The translations under genes and the position numbers were made by a program. 64,000 bases of DNA from Bacteroides sp. UBA7333 (GTDB taxonomy: Bacteria > Bacteroidota > Bacteroidia > Bacteroidales > Bacteroidaceae). This document shows, one piece after another, positions 29,089-37,254 of this stretch (positions within the stretch are counted from its first letter, which is position 1; every line of letters begins with the position of its first letter). The DNA is taken from NCBI GenBank assembly GCA_002471195.1, contig DKPN01000047.1, forward strand, positions 1 through 64,000, given 5' to 3'. The notes under the pieces are model-generated. The model was given only the letters and a program-made list of their open reading frames with translations. It did no database searches and had not been told where the DNA came from.

Positions 29089-29122
29089 AAAAAAGCGAAT
29101 AAAATATTTTATTCGCTTTTTT
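29089..29122. terminator. Palindromic terminator downstream of the CDGSH gene
   Basis: A perfect 34-nt palindrome has A/T ends, so it works as an intrinsic terminator on either strand. It lies 22 nt after the CDGSH stop on the minus strand. Confidence 0.75.
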
Positions 29123-29143
29123 GATTCGAGGCATAGCCATTAT

Positions 29144-29353
29144 TTATTTATCAGCAGTATCATCAAAATGAATAGCCAAATGTGTACCATCACAAAACGG
29201 TTTATGATGAGAGTGGCCACAACGACATAATGCATTTTTACCTGTTAAGATTTTCTCTGTTCCATCTTTATCTATCAACTTAAACTCACCGTCGACAATA
29301 TAAGGACCATTATGAACTACAGTAATAGTCACCATTTTTTTTTCATCTTCCAT
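29144..29353 (-). CDS. CDGSH iron-sulfur domain protein
   Basis: The 69-residue protein contains one CDGSH-type [2Fe-2S] motif, CRCGHSHHKPFCDGTH, with three cysteines and one histidine as cluster ligands. An N-terminal two-strand segment (VTITVVHNGPYIVDG) is typical of the small bacterial single-domain members. These proteins are linked to redox sensing or iron-sulfur handling, but the bacterial function is poorly known. No promoter motif was recognised upstream; the palindromic terminator follows. Confidence 0.88.
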   Translation of the reverse strand: MEDEKKMVTITVVHNGPYIVDGEFKLIDKDGTEKILTGKNALCRCGHSHHKPFCDGTHLAIHFDDTADK

Positions 29354-29450
29354 ACGATAATATTTATTTATTAATATAACTATATACTATTACTAACAAG
29401 AGAGCATTTTAAAAGTTTGAATGTTATATCCGTATATCCTATGTTTTTAG

Positions 29451-29458
29451 TAATTTTG
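29451..29458 (+). promoter_or_regulatory. Promoter -7 element for the GSCFA-murF/alr unit
   Basis: TAATTTTG lies 35 nt before the GSCFA ATG. No good -33 box was found. Confidence 0.45.
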
Positions 29459-29485
29459 AATTGAATATTATCTAAAACCATTTGT

Positions 29486-30478
29486 ATGCAGCTTATCACT
29501 ATAGTTGAAACGCCTAAAAATATCCCGGATATCAGTCATGATAAGAAATTACTTATTTTAGGATCATGTTTTGCAGAAAACATTGGAACACAATTAAAGC
29601 AAAATCAATTTGATGTTGATATAAACCCATTTGGTATATTATATAACCCATTGTCAATATCGCAATCTTTGAATGATATTATTCTTAAGAAAATATATAC
29701 TCACAATGACATTTTCGAATATAACAATTTGTGGCATAGCGATATGCACCACGGATCTTTTTCGAATAATAATGCCAAATCCTGTTTAGGAAATATCAAC
29801 AATCGCATAAGCAATGCCCATCTAAACATTCAGCATAGTAATTGCTATATCATTATAACGTTTGGTACCGCATACGTATATTATCGCAAAAACACAGATA
29901 AAATTATTTCAAACTGCCACAAACAGCCTGAGCGTTTTTTTGATCGTAAAAAACTATCGAGCCATGTAATAACAGAAATATATAAACCATTAATAAAACG
30001 ATTAAAGAACATATCGCCCAATATTAAAATATTATTTACGGTGAGTCCTATTAGACATGCAAGAGATGGAATGCACGAAAACCAATTAAGTAAAGCAACC
30101 CTATTGTTGGCTATTGATGAGTTATGTCATGAGTTTCCCGATGTTGCATTTTATTTTCCATCTTACGAGATTATGCTCGATGAACTTCGCGATTACCGGT
30201 TTTATAAGGATGACTTCATTCATCCCAATAGTTTAGCCATTGAATATATATGGCATCGCTTTGCATCTGCAGTATTCAGTTCGAAAACAAAAAGTATAAT
30301 AGACGAGTGTTCAAAAATTAATAAATTATTGCAACACAAACCATTTCATCCAAACTCAAAAGACCATCAACTTTTTTTAAGCCAAACTGTGTTAAAAATA
30401 GAACTACTTAAAAAAAAATATCCGAACTTAGAGTTTAATTTTGATATACCTCAAATTGGTATTGAAGGGTTATTGTGA
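29486..30478 (+). CDS. GSCFA family protein
   Basis: The 330-residue protein has the namesake motif GSCFAENIG at about residue 29 and later YFPSYEIMLDELRDYRFYKDD with the HPN triad element (DDFIHPNSLAIEY). This is an SGNH-like esterase/lipase arrangement (Ser, Asp-x-x-His). GSCFA proteins are widespread and almost uncharacterised; hydrolysis of an acyl or acetyl ester is a fold-based inference. It is 39 nt upstream of murF-alr and probably co-transcribed, which hints at a role in envelope or wall polymer metabolism. No signal peptide is seen. Confidence 0.85.
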   Translation: MQLITIVETPKNIPDISHDKKLLILGSCFAENIGTQLKQNQFDVDINPFGILYNPLSISQSLNDIILKKIYTHNDIFEYNNLWHSDMHHGSFSNNNAKSCLGNINNRISNAHLNIQHSNCYIIITFGTAYVYYRKNTDKIISNCHKQPERFFDRKKLSSHVITEIYKPLIKRLKNISPNIKILFTVSPIRHARDGMHENQLSKATLLLAIDELCHEFPDVAFYFPSYEIMLDELRDYRFYKDDFIHPNSLAIEYIWHRFASAVFSSKTKSIIDECSKINKLLQHKPFHPNSKDHQLFLSQTVLKIELLKKKYPNLEFNFDIPQIGIEGLL

Positions 30479-30517
30479 AGTTTAAATAAAAACAAAAGCT
30501 GTAAACAATAATTGATT

Positions 30518-33049
30518 ATGTCATATTCTATCAATGAGATTGGCAAACAAATTGGAGCCCAATTAATAGGAAAACTTGATATCTCTATCGACTGGTTATT
30601 AACAGACAGTCGCTCACTAAATTTTCCTGAATCAACTTTATTTTTTGCATTAACTAGTAAACGTAATAAAGGCGTTCGATATATTCCTGAGCTCTATGTT
30701 AAGGGAGTTCGTAATTTTGTTGTTAGCAAAGATGACTACAAATGGATAGAATCAAAAGAGTTTGAAAATGACTCGATACTATACGAACGCTATCAATCCA
30801 TATTATCGGAATTCAACATTACTGATTGTAATTGGCTTATTGTTGCGAATCCGCTTAAAGCACTTCAAAAATTGGCAGAGAAGCATCGCAACCATTTCCA
30901 TATACCAGTCATCGGGATTACCGGAAGCAATGGTAAAACGATAGTAAAGGAGTGGTTAAATCAGCTATTATGTAAAGATTATAATATTGCAAGATCGCCC
31001 CGATCATACAACTCACAAATAGGTGTTCCCTTATCGATTTGGCAAATTAATAAAAACACCGAGTTAGCCATTATAGAGGCCGGCATTTCTGAACCATCAG
31101 AAATGGATATTCTACAAAACATAATCAAACCCACTATTGGTATCCTTACAAATATTGGAGGTGCCCATCAAGAAAACTTTGGCACACTTCAAGAGAAATG
31201 TATGGAAAAACTAACATTATTCAAAAAGTGTGATGTCATAATATACAATGCCGACAATGAAATGATTAACACATGTGTAGGCCAGTCAATGCTTACCAGC
31301 CGTGAAATTGCATGGAGTCGGAAAGATGCAGAACGGCCATTATACATTAGCAATATTCAAAAAAAAGAAGATTTCACCCTTATATCCTATCGCTATCTTG
31401 AGATGGATAATCAATTTACGATTCCATTCATAGATGATGCTTCTATTGAAAATGCCTTACATTGTTTGGCAGCATGTTTATACTTAATGATTTCGCCGGA
31501 AGATATTTCAAAACGAATGGCAATACTCGAACCTGTAGCTATGCGTCTTGAAGTAAAAGAAGGTAAAAATAACTGTATTTTGATAAATGATAGTTATAAT
31601 AGTGATTTAGCTTCTCTCGACATTGCTTTAGACTTCCTTGTTCGACGTACTGAAAATAAAGATTTAAAACGAACTTTAATTCTTTCAGATATATTAGAAA
31701 CAGGACAAACACCTGCTGCTCTATATAAAAAAGTGGCGCAATTGACTTTAAATAAAGGCATAAATAAAATAATTGGAGTGGGGTCATCTATTAGCTCAAT
31801 GGCATCGCGTTTTAGCATTGAAAAGTATTTTTTTCGTACTACGGATGAATTATTGGCCTCAGAAACGTTTGCAGCATTACAAAACGAGGTTATTTTAATA
31901 AAGGGAGCCAGACCATTCAATTTTGATAAAGTATCAGAAGCCCTAGCTTTAAAGGTACATGAAACGATACTTGAAGTAAACCTAAATGCTGTTGTCGAAA
32001 ATTTGAATCACTATAGATCGATGCTGGAGCCAAATACAAAAATTATATGTATGGTAAAAGCATTTGCTTATGGTGCAGGTTCTTATGAAGTTGCTAAAAC
32101 CTTACAAGAACATAGAGTCGATTATTTAGCTGTGGCGGTGGCCGATGAAGGCAAAGAACTTAGGAATGCCGGAATAACATCTTCCATCATTATAATGAAT
32201 CCGGAGTTATCGGCTTTCAAAACAATGTTTGATTATAAGCTCGAACCTGAGGTTTATAACTTTCACCTATTAGATGCCTTGATTAAAGCTGCCGAAAAAG
32301 AGGGTGTGGCAAACTTCCCTGTTCATATAAAAATAGATACAGGCATGCATCGTTTGGGATTTGCAGAAGATGATATGCCTAGATTGATAGAACGACTTAA
32401 GGAACAAAATGCGATTATACCACGTTCGGTATTTTCTCACTTCGTAGGTAGCGATTCGCCCGATTTTGATACTTTTTCTTTGCAACAAATAAATCTATTT
32501 GAACGCTCTGCTCAATTATTACAAGATGCATATTCATATAAAATATTACGACACATCTGTAATACAGCAGGGATTGAACGTTTTCCAAATGCACATTACG
32601 ATATGGTAAGACTGGGTATCGGACTATATGGAATCAATCCGATAAACAATCATATTATCCATAATGTTAGTACCCTAAAAACAACGATTTTACAAATTCG
32701 TGATGTCGATAAAAACGATACGATAGGATATAGTAGAAAAGGTCATTTGGAAAAGAATTCGCGTATTGCAGCTATTCCGATCGGATATGCCGATGGATTA
32801 AACAGACATCTGGGTTGCGGTAAATCATATTGCATGGTCAATGGTCGAAAAGCACCTTTTGTTGGGAATATATGTATGGATGTATGTATGATCGATGTAA
32901 CTCATATAGATTGTCAGGAGGGAGATCAAGTCATCATTTTTGGAGATGAATTGCCTATTACACATCTATCGGATACATTAGAAACAATTCCTTATGAAAT
33001 TCTTACAGGTATATCAGGTCGGGTAAAACGTGTATACTATCAAGACTGA
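30518..33049 (+). CDS. Bifunctional MurF ligase / alanine racemase
   Basis: One chain of 843 residues fuses two steps of D-alanine use in peptidoglycan synthesis. Residues 1 to about 455 are UDP-MurNAc-tripeptide:D-Ala-D-Ala ligase, with the ATP loop GITGSNGKT and the Mur ligase C domain ending GARPFNFDKVSEAL. From about 460 to the end is alanine racemase, with PLP lysine K514 in VKAFAYGAG and catalytic tyrosine Y738 in IGYSRKGHL. The fusion is conserved in Bacteroidetes. A TTG six bases upstream opens the longer frame, but the ATG (MSYSINEIG) is the natural start. Confidence 0.95.
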   Translation: MSYSINEIGKQIGAQLIGKLDISIDWLLTDSRSLNFPESTLFFALTSKRNKGVRYIPELYVKGVRNFVVSKDDYKWIESKEFENDSILYERYQSILSEFNITDCNWLIVANPLKALQKLAEKHRNHFHIPVIGITGSNGKTIVKEWLNQLLCKDYNIARSPRSYNSQIGVPLSIWQINKNTELAIIEAGISEPSEMDILQNIIKPTIGILTNIGGAHQENFGTLQEKCMEKLTLFKKCDVIIYNADNEMINTCVGQSMLTSREIAWSRKDAERPLYISNIQKKEDFTLISYRYLEMDNQFTIPFIDDASIENALHCLAACLYLMISPEDISKRMAILEPVAMRLEVKEGKNNCILINDSYNSDLASLDIALDFLVRRTENKDLKRTLILSDILETGQTPAALYKKVAQLTLNKGINKIIGVGSSISSMASRFSIEKYFFRTTDELLASETFAALQNEVILIKGARPFNFDKVSEALALKVHETILEVNLNAVVENLNHYRSMLEPNTKIICMVKAFAYGAGSYEVAKTLQEHRVDYLAVAVADEGKELRNAGITSSIIIMNPELSAFKTMFDYKLEPEVYNFHLLDALIKAAEKEGVANFPVHIKIDTGMHRLGFAEDDMPRLIERLKEQNAIIPRSVFSHFVGSDSPDFDTFSLQQINLFERSAQLLQDAYSYKILRHICNTAGIERFPNAHYDMVRLGIGLYGINPINNHIIHNVSTLKTTILQIRDVDKNDTIGYSRKGHLEKNSRIAAIPIGYADGLNRHLGCGKSYCMVNGRKAPFVGNICMDVCMIDVTHIDCQEGDQVIIFGDELPITHLSDTLETIPYEILTGISGRVKRVYYQD

Positions 33050-33137
33050 TTCGACGTAATATATTCTTGAATTTATTTATTATTAAAAAATAGAATCTTT
33101 AGATACAGACTAAAACCAAACTCATATACTTTTGATT

Positions 33138-33353
33138 ATGGACACATTATTATTAAGTTTTTTACCCAGCGGATCAGAATGGATCATTATTGCCTTAGTT
33201 ATACTTCTTTTATTTGGTGGAAAAAAAATACCTGAATTAATGAAAGGACTTGGCAAAGGCGCAAAAAGTTTTAAAGATGGTGTAAACGAAGCTAAGGAAG
33301 AGATAAATAAAGCGAAAGATCAGCTTAACGACACCTCGAACAATGAAAAATAA
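33138..33353 (+). CDS. tatA: Sec-independent translocase subunit TatA/TatE
   Basis: The 71-residue protein has one short N-terminal membrane helix (about 14-28, [20 protein letters not shown], including the FGGKKIPEL hinge typical of TatA). An amphipathic helix follows, then a charged tail. TatA multimers form the pore for folded Tat substrates, with TatC as receptor. No tatC lies in this window, so its partner would be elsewhere. A TACTTTTG sequence at 33127-33134 ends just 3 nt before the ATG. The gene ends at a clear terminator. Confidence 0.88.
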   Translation: MDTLLLSFLPSGSEWIIIALVILLLFGGKKIPELMKGLGKGAKSFKDGVNEAKEEINKAKDQLNDTSNNEK

Positions 33354-33430
33354 TGTTAGTAAGAATTATCCAAAAAAGAAAAATCTGACTATAAAAAAGT
33401 CATTTCCAGTTTCGATATAGATCATATAAT

Positions 33431-33461
33431 AAAAAAGCCCTTTCTCACGAATGGGCTTTTT
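33431..33461 (+). terminator. Intrinsic terminator of tatA
   Basis: AAAAAAGCCC pairs with GGGCTTTTT around an 11- to 12-nt loop, about 80 nt after the tatA stop. Confidence 0.75.
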
Positions 33462-33503
33462 AAGCATTCACTAAAACAATATTAAATGAATGCATAAAGG
33501 GTG

Positions 33504-33530
33504 AAAAAAAAGGGAAGTCTCACGACTTCC
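33504..33530 (-). terminator. Intrinsic terminator on the minus strand
   Basis: The hairpin GGAAGTC-GTGA-GACTTCC reads on the minus strand and is followed by CTTTTTTTT. It serves the helicase gene, the candidate small RNA, or both. Confidence 0.75.
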
Positions 33531-33571
33531 ACAATTTCTCTAACCTTAAATCTAAATCTCTATGAAAAAAA
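33504..33571 (-). ncRNA. Candidate small RNA, minus strand
   Basis: A TATATTTG element on the minus strand (33578-33585) is followed about 40 nt later by an intrinsic terminator: stem GGAAGTC/GACTTCC (33513-33530) with a 4-nt loop and a run of eight Ts. The implied transcript is about 65-70 nt and contains no plausible reading frame. The -33 box is poor. The hairpin may instead be the terminator of the helicase gene, whose stop is about 125 nt upstream. Confidence 0.35.
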
Positions 33572-33655
33572 CGTATGCAAATATACATAGTTTATACCAA
33601 TATAACTGTTAACAAAATCAATATAATTAAGAATAAACACTAATAGGTCCAAACA

Positions 33656-36600
33656 TTAGTAAACAAAATTATTATCATTTAGCCATTTTATTAAATGTTT
33701 GTAAATTGGATTCAAAATTAACATATCCACAACTCCTGTTATTAGCATTTGTTTTCGTGCACGAGTTAGAGCCACATTTAATTTTCTATCTATTTGAATC
33801 CCATCTTCGATTGCAATATTTGATAACAGTCTTGTTTGGTACGAAGTGTTAATGCAAAACGAATAAATTATCGTATCGCGTTCACTACCTTGAAAACGCT
33901 CAACAGTATCAATTATAATGTTATTTAATTGAGGAATGCCCAACTGCTCGATTTCATGTTTTATCAGTACTATCTGGCTCCGATATGGTGTAATAATCCC
34001 CAAACTTCCAGTTACATCGAAAGTTCCCAATGCCATTTCTCTTTCAAAAACCTGTTTAGCCAAATTAGCTACAATTTTAGCCTCGCTATGATTTATTTTC
34101 ATATTGCCACCTAGCGGTTCGGGAGATGATTTATAAAACCCAATTCTCTTACCATCATCTTCCTCTTTTTGATGATCTAAGCCTACAGGTTGTAATAAAC
34201 CTCCATAAAAAGCCAAATTAGGAAATTCAGCCACTATCGGATGCATACGTCCTTGCTTACATAATATATCACAAACCGCATCAAACTGCAATGGATGTTG
34301 TATTCGTAAATGATTATACAATCGTTCAAAAAGAGAATTGCGCAAATTTGATAAACCGATGTTCAGTAAAGCCTCATCACATATTTCAGATTGTTGTTCG
34401 CTTTGCAGCACCACTGCCGGCAGCTGTTTATGATCGCCTATCATAATGAATTTATCAATTGCATTTTGTCCCTGAGGATTTTTGGCACATAGTATACCTA
34501 AAAGTTGCGGTTCAAGTATTTGCGAAGACTCGTCGATAATAGCAACACTAAAATGCTTCAACTTGAATAGCTCGGGACGACCTGACAAAGTAGCCACCGT
34601 ACCAACAATAATACGACATCGATCAATACACTGCTTTACATCAGAGCGTCTGTTACATTGTGCCAAACGGTTTTCTAATAAATGTCCTCGGTATTGTGGA
34701 TCACACGATAATTCGCTCCCTACTCTAATATAATCGACTTCGGGTTCGATACGCGACAACGATTTACAAATTTCATCCACAGCCCTATTTGTATAAGATA
34801 GCAATAAGATATTAGCATGTTCATTTTTATAAAAACGTTCAACCATCAATTTTAATGCCATCGATGTTTTCCCGGTGCCGGGAGGTCCGACCAATAAGAA
34901 ACAGTCTTTTGCTGCTTCCGCTTTGATGGCTATACGTTCAAAATCATTATTAGCAGTATGTATGGTTTTCAATACATTTTCATCATATAAAGGAACTCTT
35001 TGTGCTAACAATAAATCGCGTCTATCTTGATTGGCATTCATAAATACCGATAGAGACAAAAACATTGACCGAAAAGATGTATCCATGAAGTCGTGTTCGA
35101 CTGCATAAAGTTTATCATTGGGCAATACTGCTATATTATGTTGAGTAGCGCGCAAACGAATTTTTATTGTAGCTGAGTCGATAGCTTCAATATTACCTTT
35201 AAAAACCATTTTATTGGTTACATTATCTTTATAATTCTCTCTCTCATAGAGCACAACCGCATCACCCAATCTAAAATTAGGCAACATCAATTGCTCTTCT
35301 AGTTGTTGAGCAATTTTAAATATTATATGAGCTTTGTGTTCATCATCAGCGTGATTTTCTATCACCTCAAGATCATATAATATTTCGCCGGAATCCAATT
35401 TATCGGTCAGAGATGATAACCATAAGGATGCCGCTCCCCTCTTACCTTCATATTCTATATCGCCGGTCTTTGAAGTATAAAGTTCTTTGGATATGAAATT
35501 GTATAAAGCAAAAAAATAGTTACGTTCTAGTTTCGATAACGATCGTAACGAGTCGGAGAAACGAGCGATATTAGGGCGCAAGTATTTGTCCCATAGTACA
35601 CCATGAAGATCTTTCACATTTAGTTCATCGGGTGTAATATCATCTAAACACTGCTCTGTATAATGTGTATTGTTTCGAAGCTGCATACCATATTCTTGAG
35701 CTACAATTCGATTCCGTAAATTAATAACCCTTCTCACCATAGCCCACGACGAGCGCGAAGGGTATAATAATGGATATTTGGTATACAACAAGAAAGCTTG
35801 TACTTTTTGATGGTTCATACCCATTGAATATTGCAGTATAGCTTGATAAAGCAACATTTGTACTTTATGATTTTCTTTGGGTAATATCTTTCCGCGAAGG
35901 GCATATTCATCGGCCTTTCCCGATTTCATTTCAATAAACGATTTCATATCGCGCTGCATATAATCCAGTCGACCTTGCAATCCTAATGGCTCACAAATAT
36001 AAGATGGTTCGAGCACAGCATCAGATTTATCAATATCATAACCGGGTTCATTGAAAACCTCAGTTACAACCTTTCGTATATGATCGAAATGCATTTGACA
36101 AGATTTAAAAAACTCACGTTCTTTCTCTACTTGATGTAACTCAGCACATGCAGCCAATTCTATAGGATAACGTGCAAAAGCTTTTTTCATACAAGCACTA
36201 TAGTCGGGATTTGTTTTTGCATAAATCCACTCATCCAAAAAAAGGTTGGCAATATTTCCTAAAAGAAGAGGAAGTGTATTATCAATTGGTTGCAACCGAG
36301 ATAATACATAATTTGCCGGATGTGCACCATACTCTTTAAAACATTCGGCCAATGAACTGATATCTATTAAGTAATCGGGTTCAAGTACTATAAATGAAGG
36401 CGTAAGAATGTCATCTTGATCGTATATAGAAACATCCAATAAGTTAAGTTGTGCATGTGGCCATAGTTCATCAATGGTTTCCGAAAATTCATCATTCACA
36501 TGTTCCACATGATAACATACACGTAGCGGTTCAGCGATAATTTCATCAAAAGGCCTCACATATAGATATTCTTCATCTTTATATAAATAACACACTCGCA

Positions 36601-37027
36601 TTCTCTCTATTTTTTTACGCGAACGCGGCGAAGTTATAAATGTAGAATCTGCTTTAGGCAATGCATGGTAAAGCTTATCAGGAATTTCTACCCCTGTGAT
36701 TCTTTTAATGAAAAAGGCAAGAGTTTTAATATCGCGATGCAAAATCTTTGAATCGACCATATTACCACCATTAAGAAGAGCATTGCATGTAAGACGAAAC
36801 GAGTGAAGACGATTTTGCTCGTGCGCTGATAAATCTAAGCGAACTGACATCCAACTGATACGAGCCGATAAATCGGTCATCTGTAGATGTTCGGTCGAAG
36901 CAATGCAACGATAGATCCGCTCTAATAAGTTGCGCATCTCCTTATAAGCCATTACTGTATTTTGTAGAGGTGTATCACAAAGTGCAGATAATATGTGATA
37001 CGCTTCCTTTATCTCTAGTTCATTCAT
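33656..37027 (-). CDS. Dna2-like nuclease/SF1 helicase fusion
   Basis: The 1123-residue protein joins two activities. Near residues 330-375 is a PD-(D/E)XK nuclease core of the Cas4/Dna2/RecB type (GRLDYM supplies the Asp, FIEMKSGK the Glu-x-Lys). From about 700 to the end is an SF1B helicase of the Upf1/Dna2 type: Walker [14 protein letters not shown] near 715, Walker B IIDESSQILEPQLL near 830, GDHKQLPAVV, and the C-terminal VERFQGSERDTIIYS and LNVALTRARKQMLITG. I see no four-cysteine iron-sulfur cluster around the nuclease, unlike eukaryotic Dna2. It stands alone with its own promoter. DNA end processing or repair is the likely role; defence is possible. Confidence 0.85.
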   Translation of the reverse strand: MNELEIKEAYHILSALCDTPLQNTVMAYKEMRNLLERIYRCIASTEHLQMTDLSARISWMSVRLDLSAHEQNRLHSFRLTCNALLNGGNMVDSKILHRDIKTLAFFIKRITGVEIPDKLYHALPKADSTFITSPRSRKKIERMRVCYLYKDEEYLYVRPFDEIIAEPLRVCYHVEHVNDEFSETIDELWPHAQLNLLDVSIYDQDDILTPSFIVLEPDYLIDISSLAECFKEYGAHPANYVLSRLQPIDNTLPLLLGNIANLFLDEWIYAKTNPDYSACMKKAFARYPIELAACAELHQVEKEREFFKSCQMHFDHIRKVVTEVFNEPGYDIDKSDAVLEPSYICEPLGLQGRLDYMQRDMKSFIEMKSGKADEYALRGKILPKENHKVQMLLYQAILQYSMGMNHQKVQAFLLYTKYPLLYPSRSSWAMVRRVINLRNRIVAQEYGMQLRNNTHYTEQCLDDITPDELNVKDLHGVLWDKYLRPNIARFSDSLRSLSKLERNYFFALYNFISKELYTSKTGDIEYEGKRGAASLWLSSLTDKLDSGEILYDLEVIENHADDEHKAHIIFKIAQQLEEQLMLPNFRLGDAVVLYERENYKDNVTNKMVFKGNIEAIDSATIKIRLRATQHNIAVLPNDKLYAVEHDFMDTSFRSMFLSLSVFMNANQDRRDLLLAQRVPLYDENVLKTIHTANNDFERIAIKAEAAKDCFLLVGPPGTGKTSMALKLMVERFYKNEHANILLLSYTNRAVDEICKSLSRIEPEVDYIRVGSELSCDPQYRGHLLENRLAQCNRRSDVKQCIDRCRIIVGTVATLSGRPELFKLKHFSVAIIDESSQILEPQLLGILCAKNPQGQNAIDKFIMIGDHKQLPAVVLQSEQQSEICDEALLNIGLSNLRNSLFERLYNHLRIQHPLQFDAVCDILCKQGRMHPIVAEFPNLAFYGGLLQPVGLDHQKEEDDGKRIGFYKSSPEPLGGNMKINHSEAKIVANLAKQVFEREMALGTFDVTGSLGIITPYRSQIVLIKHEIEQLGIPQLNNIIIDTVERFQGSERDTIIYSFCINTSYQTRLLSNIAIEDGIQIDRKLNVALTRARKQMLITGVVDMLILNPIYKHLIKWLNDNNFVY

Positions 37028-37035
37028 ACTAACAA

Positions 37036-37043
37036 CAAAGATA
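37036..37043 (-). promoter_or_regulatory. Promoter -7 element for the helicase-nuclease
   Basis: The minus strand reads TATCTTTG, ending 8 nt before the ATG, so the 5' leader would be very short. Confidence 0.5.
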
Positions 37044-37254
37044 ATATTTATCGACCAGCTTATTCATGGCAATAATTATAAAATATATTGAATGATTCAT
37101 TCGTGGGCTACCATTAGGCAATCATCACGTAGCAACAAATCTCTTTTTGTAACTTTTTTGTAATTTTTTTTTAAATAGATTGTATGACCGATGTATTACA
37201 CACGTAACGCTATAAATACAACTTTGCAGTGAATTAAAAGAAAGAACATTTACA

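Larger units (their letters stand above)
33354..33655. other. Intergenic region between tatA and the helicase gene
   Basis: About 300 nt without a gene. It holds the tatA terminator (33431-33461) on the plus strand and, on the minus strand, a promoter-like element (33578-33585) followed by a hairpin with a T8 tract (33504-33530), annotated separately as a candidate small RNA. Confidence 0.6.

Noticed and set aside
33562..33612. 16-codon frame beginning ATGAAAAAAACG on the plus strand as a leader peptide
   Set aside because: No gene follows on that strand and no promoter or regulated hairpin supports translation.
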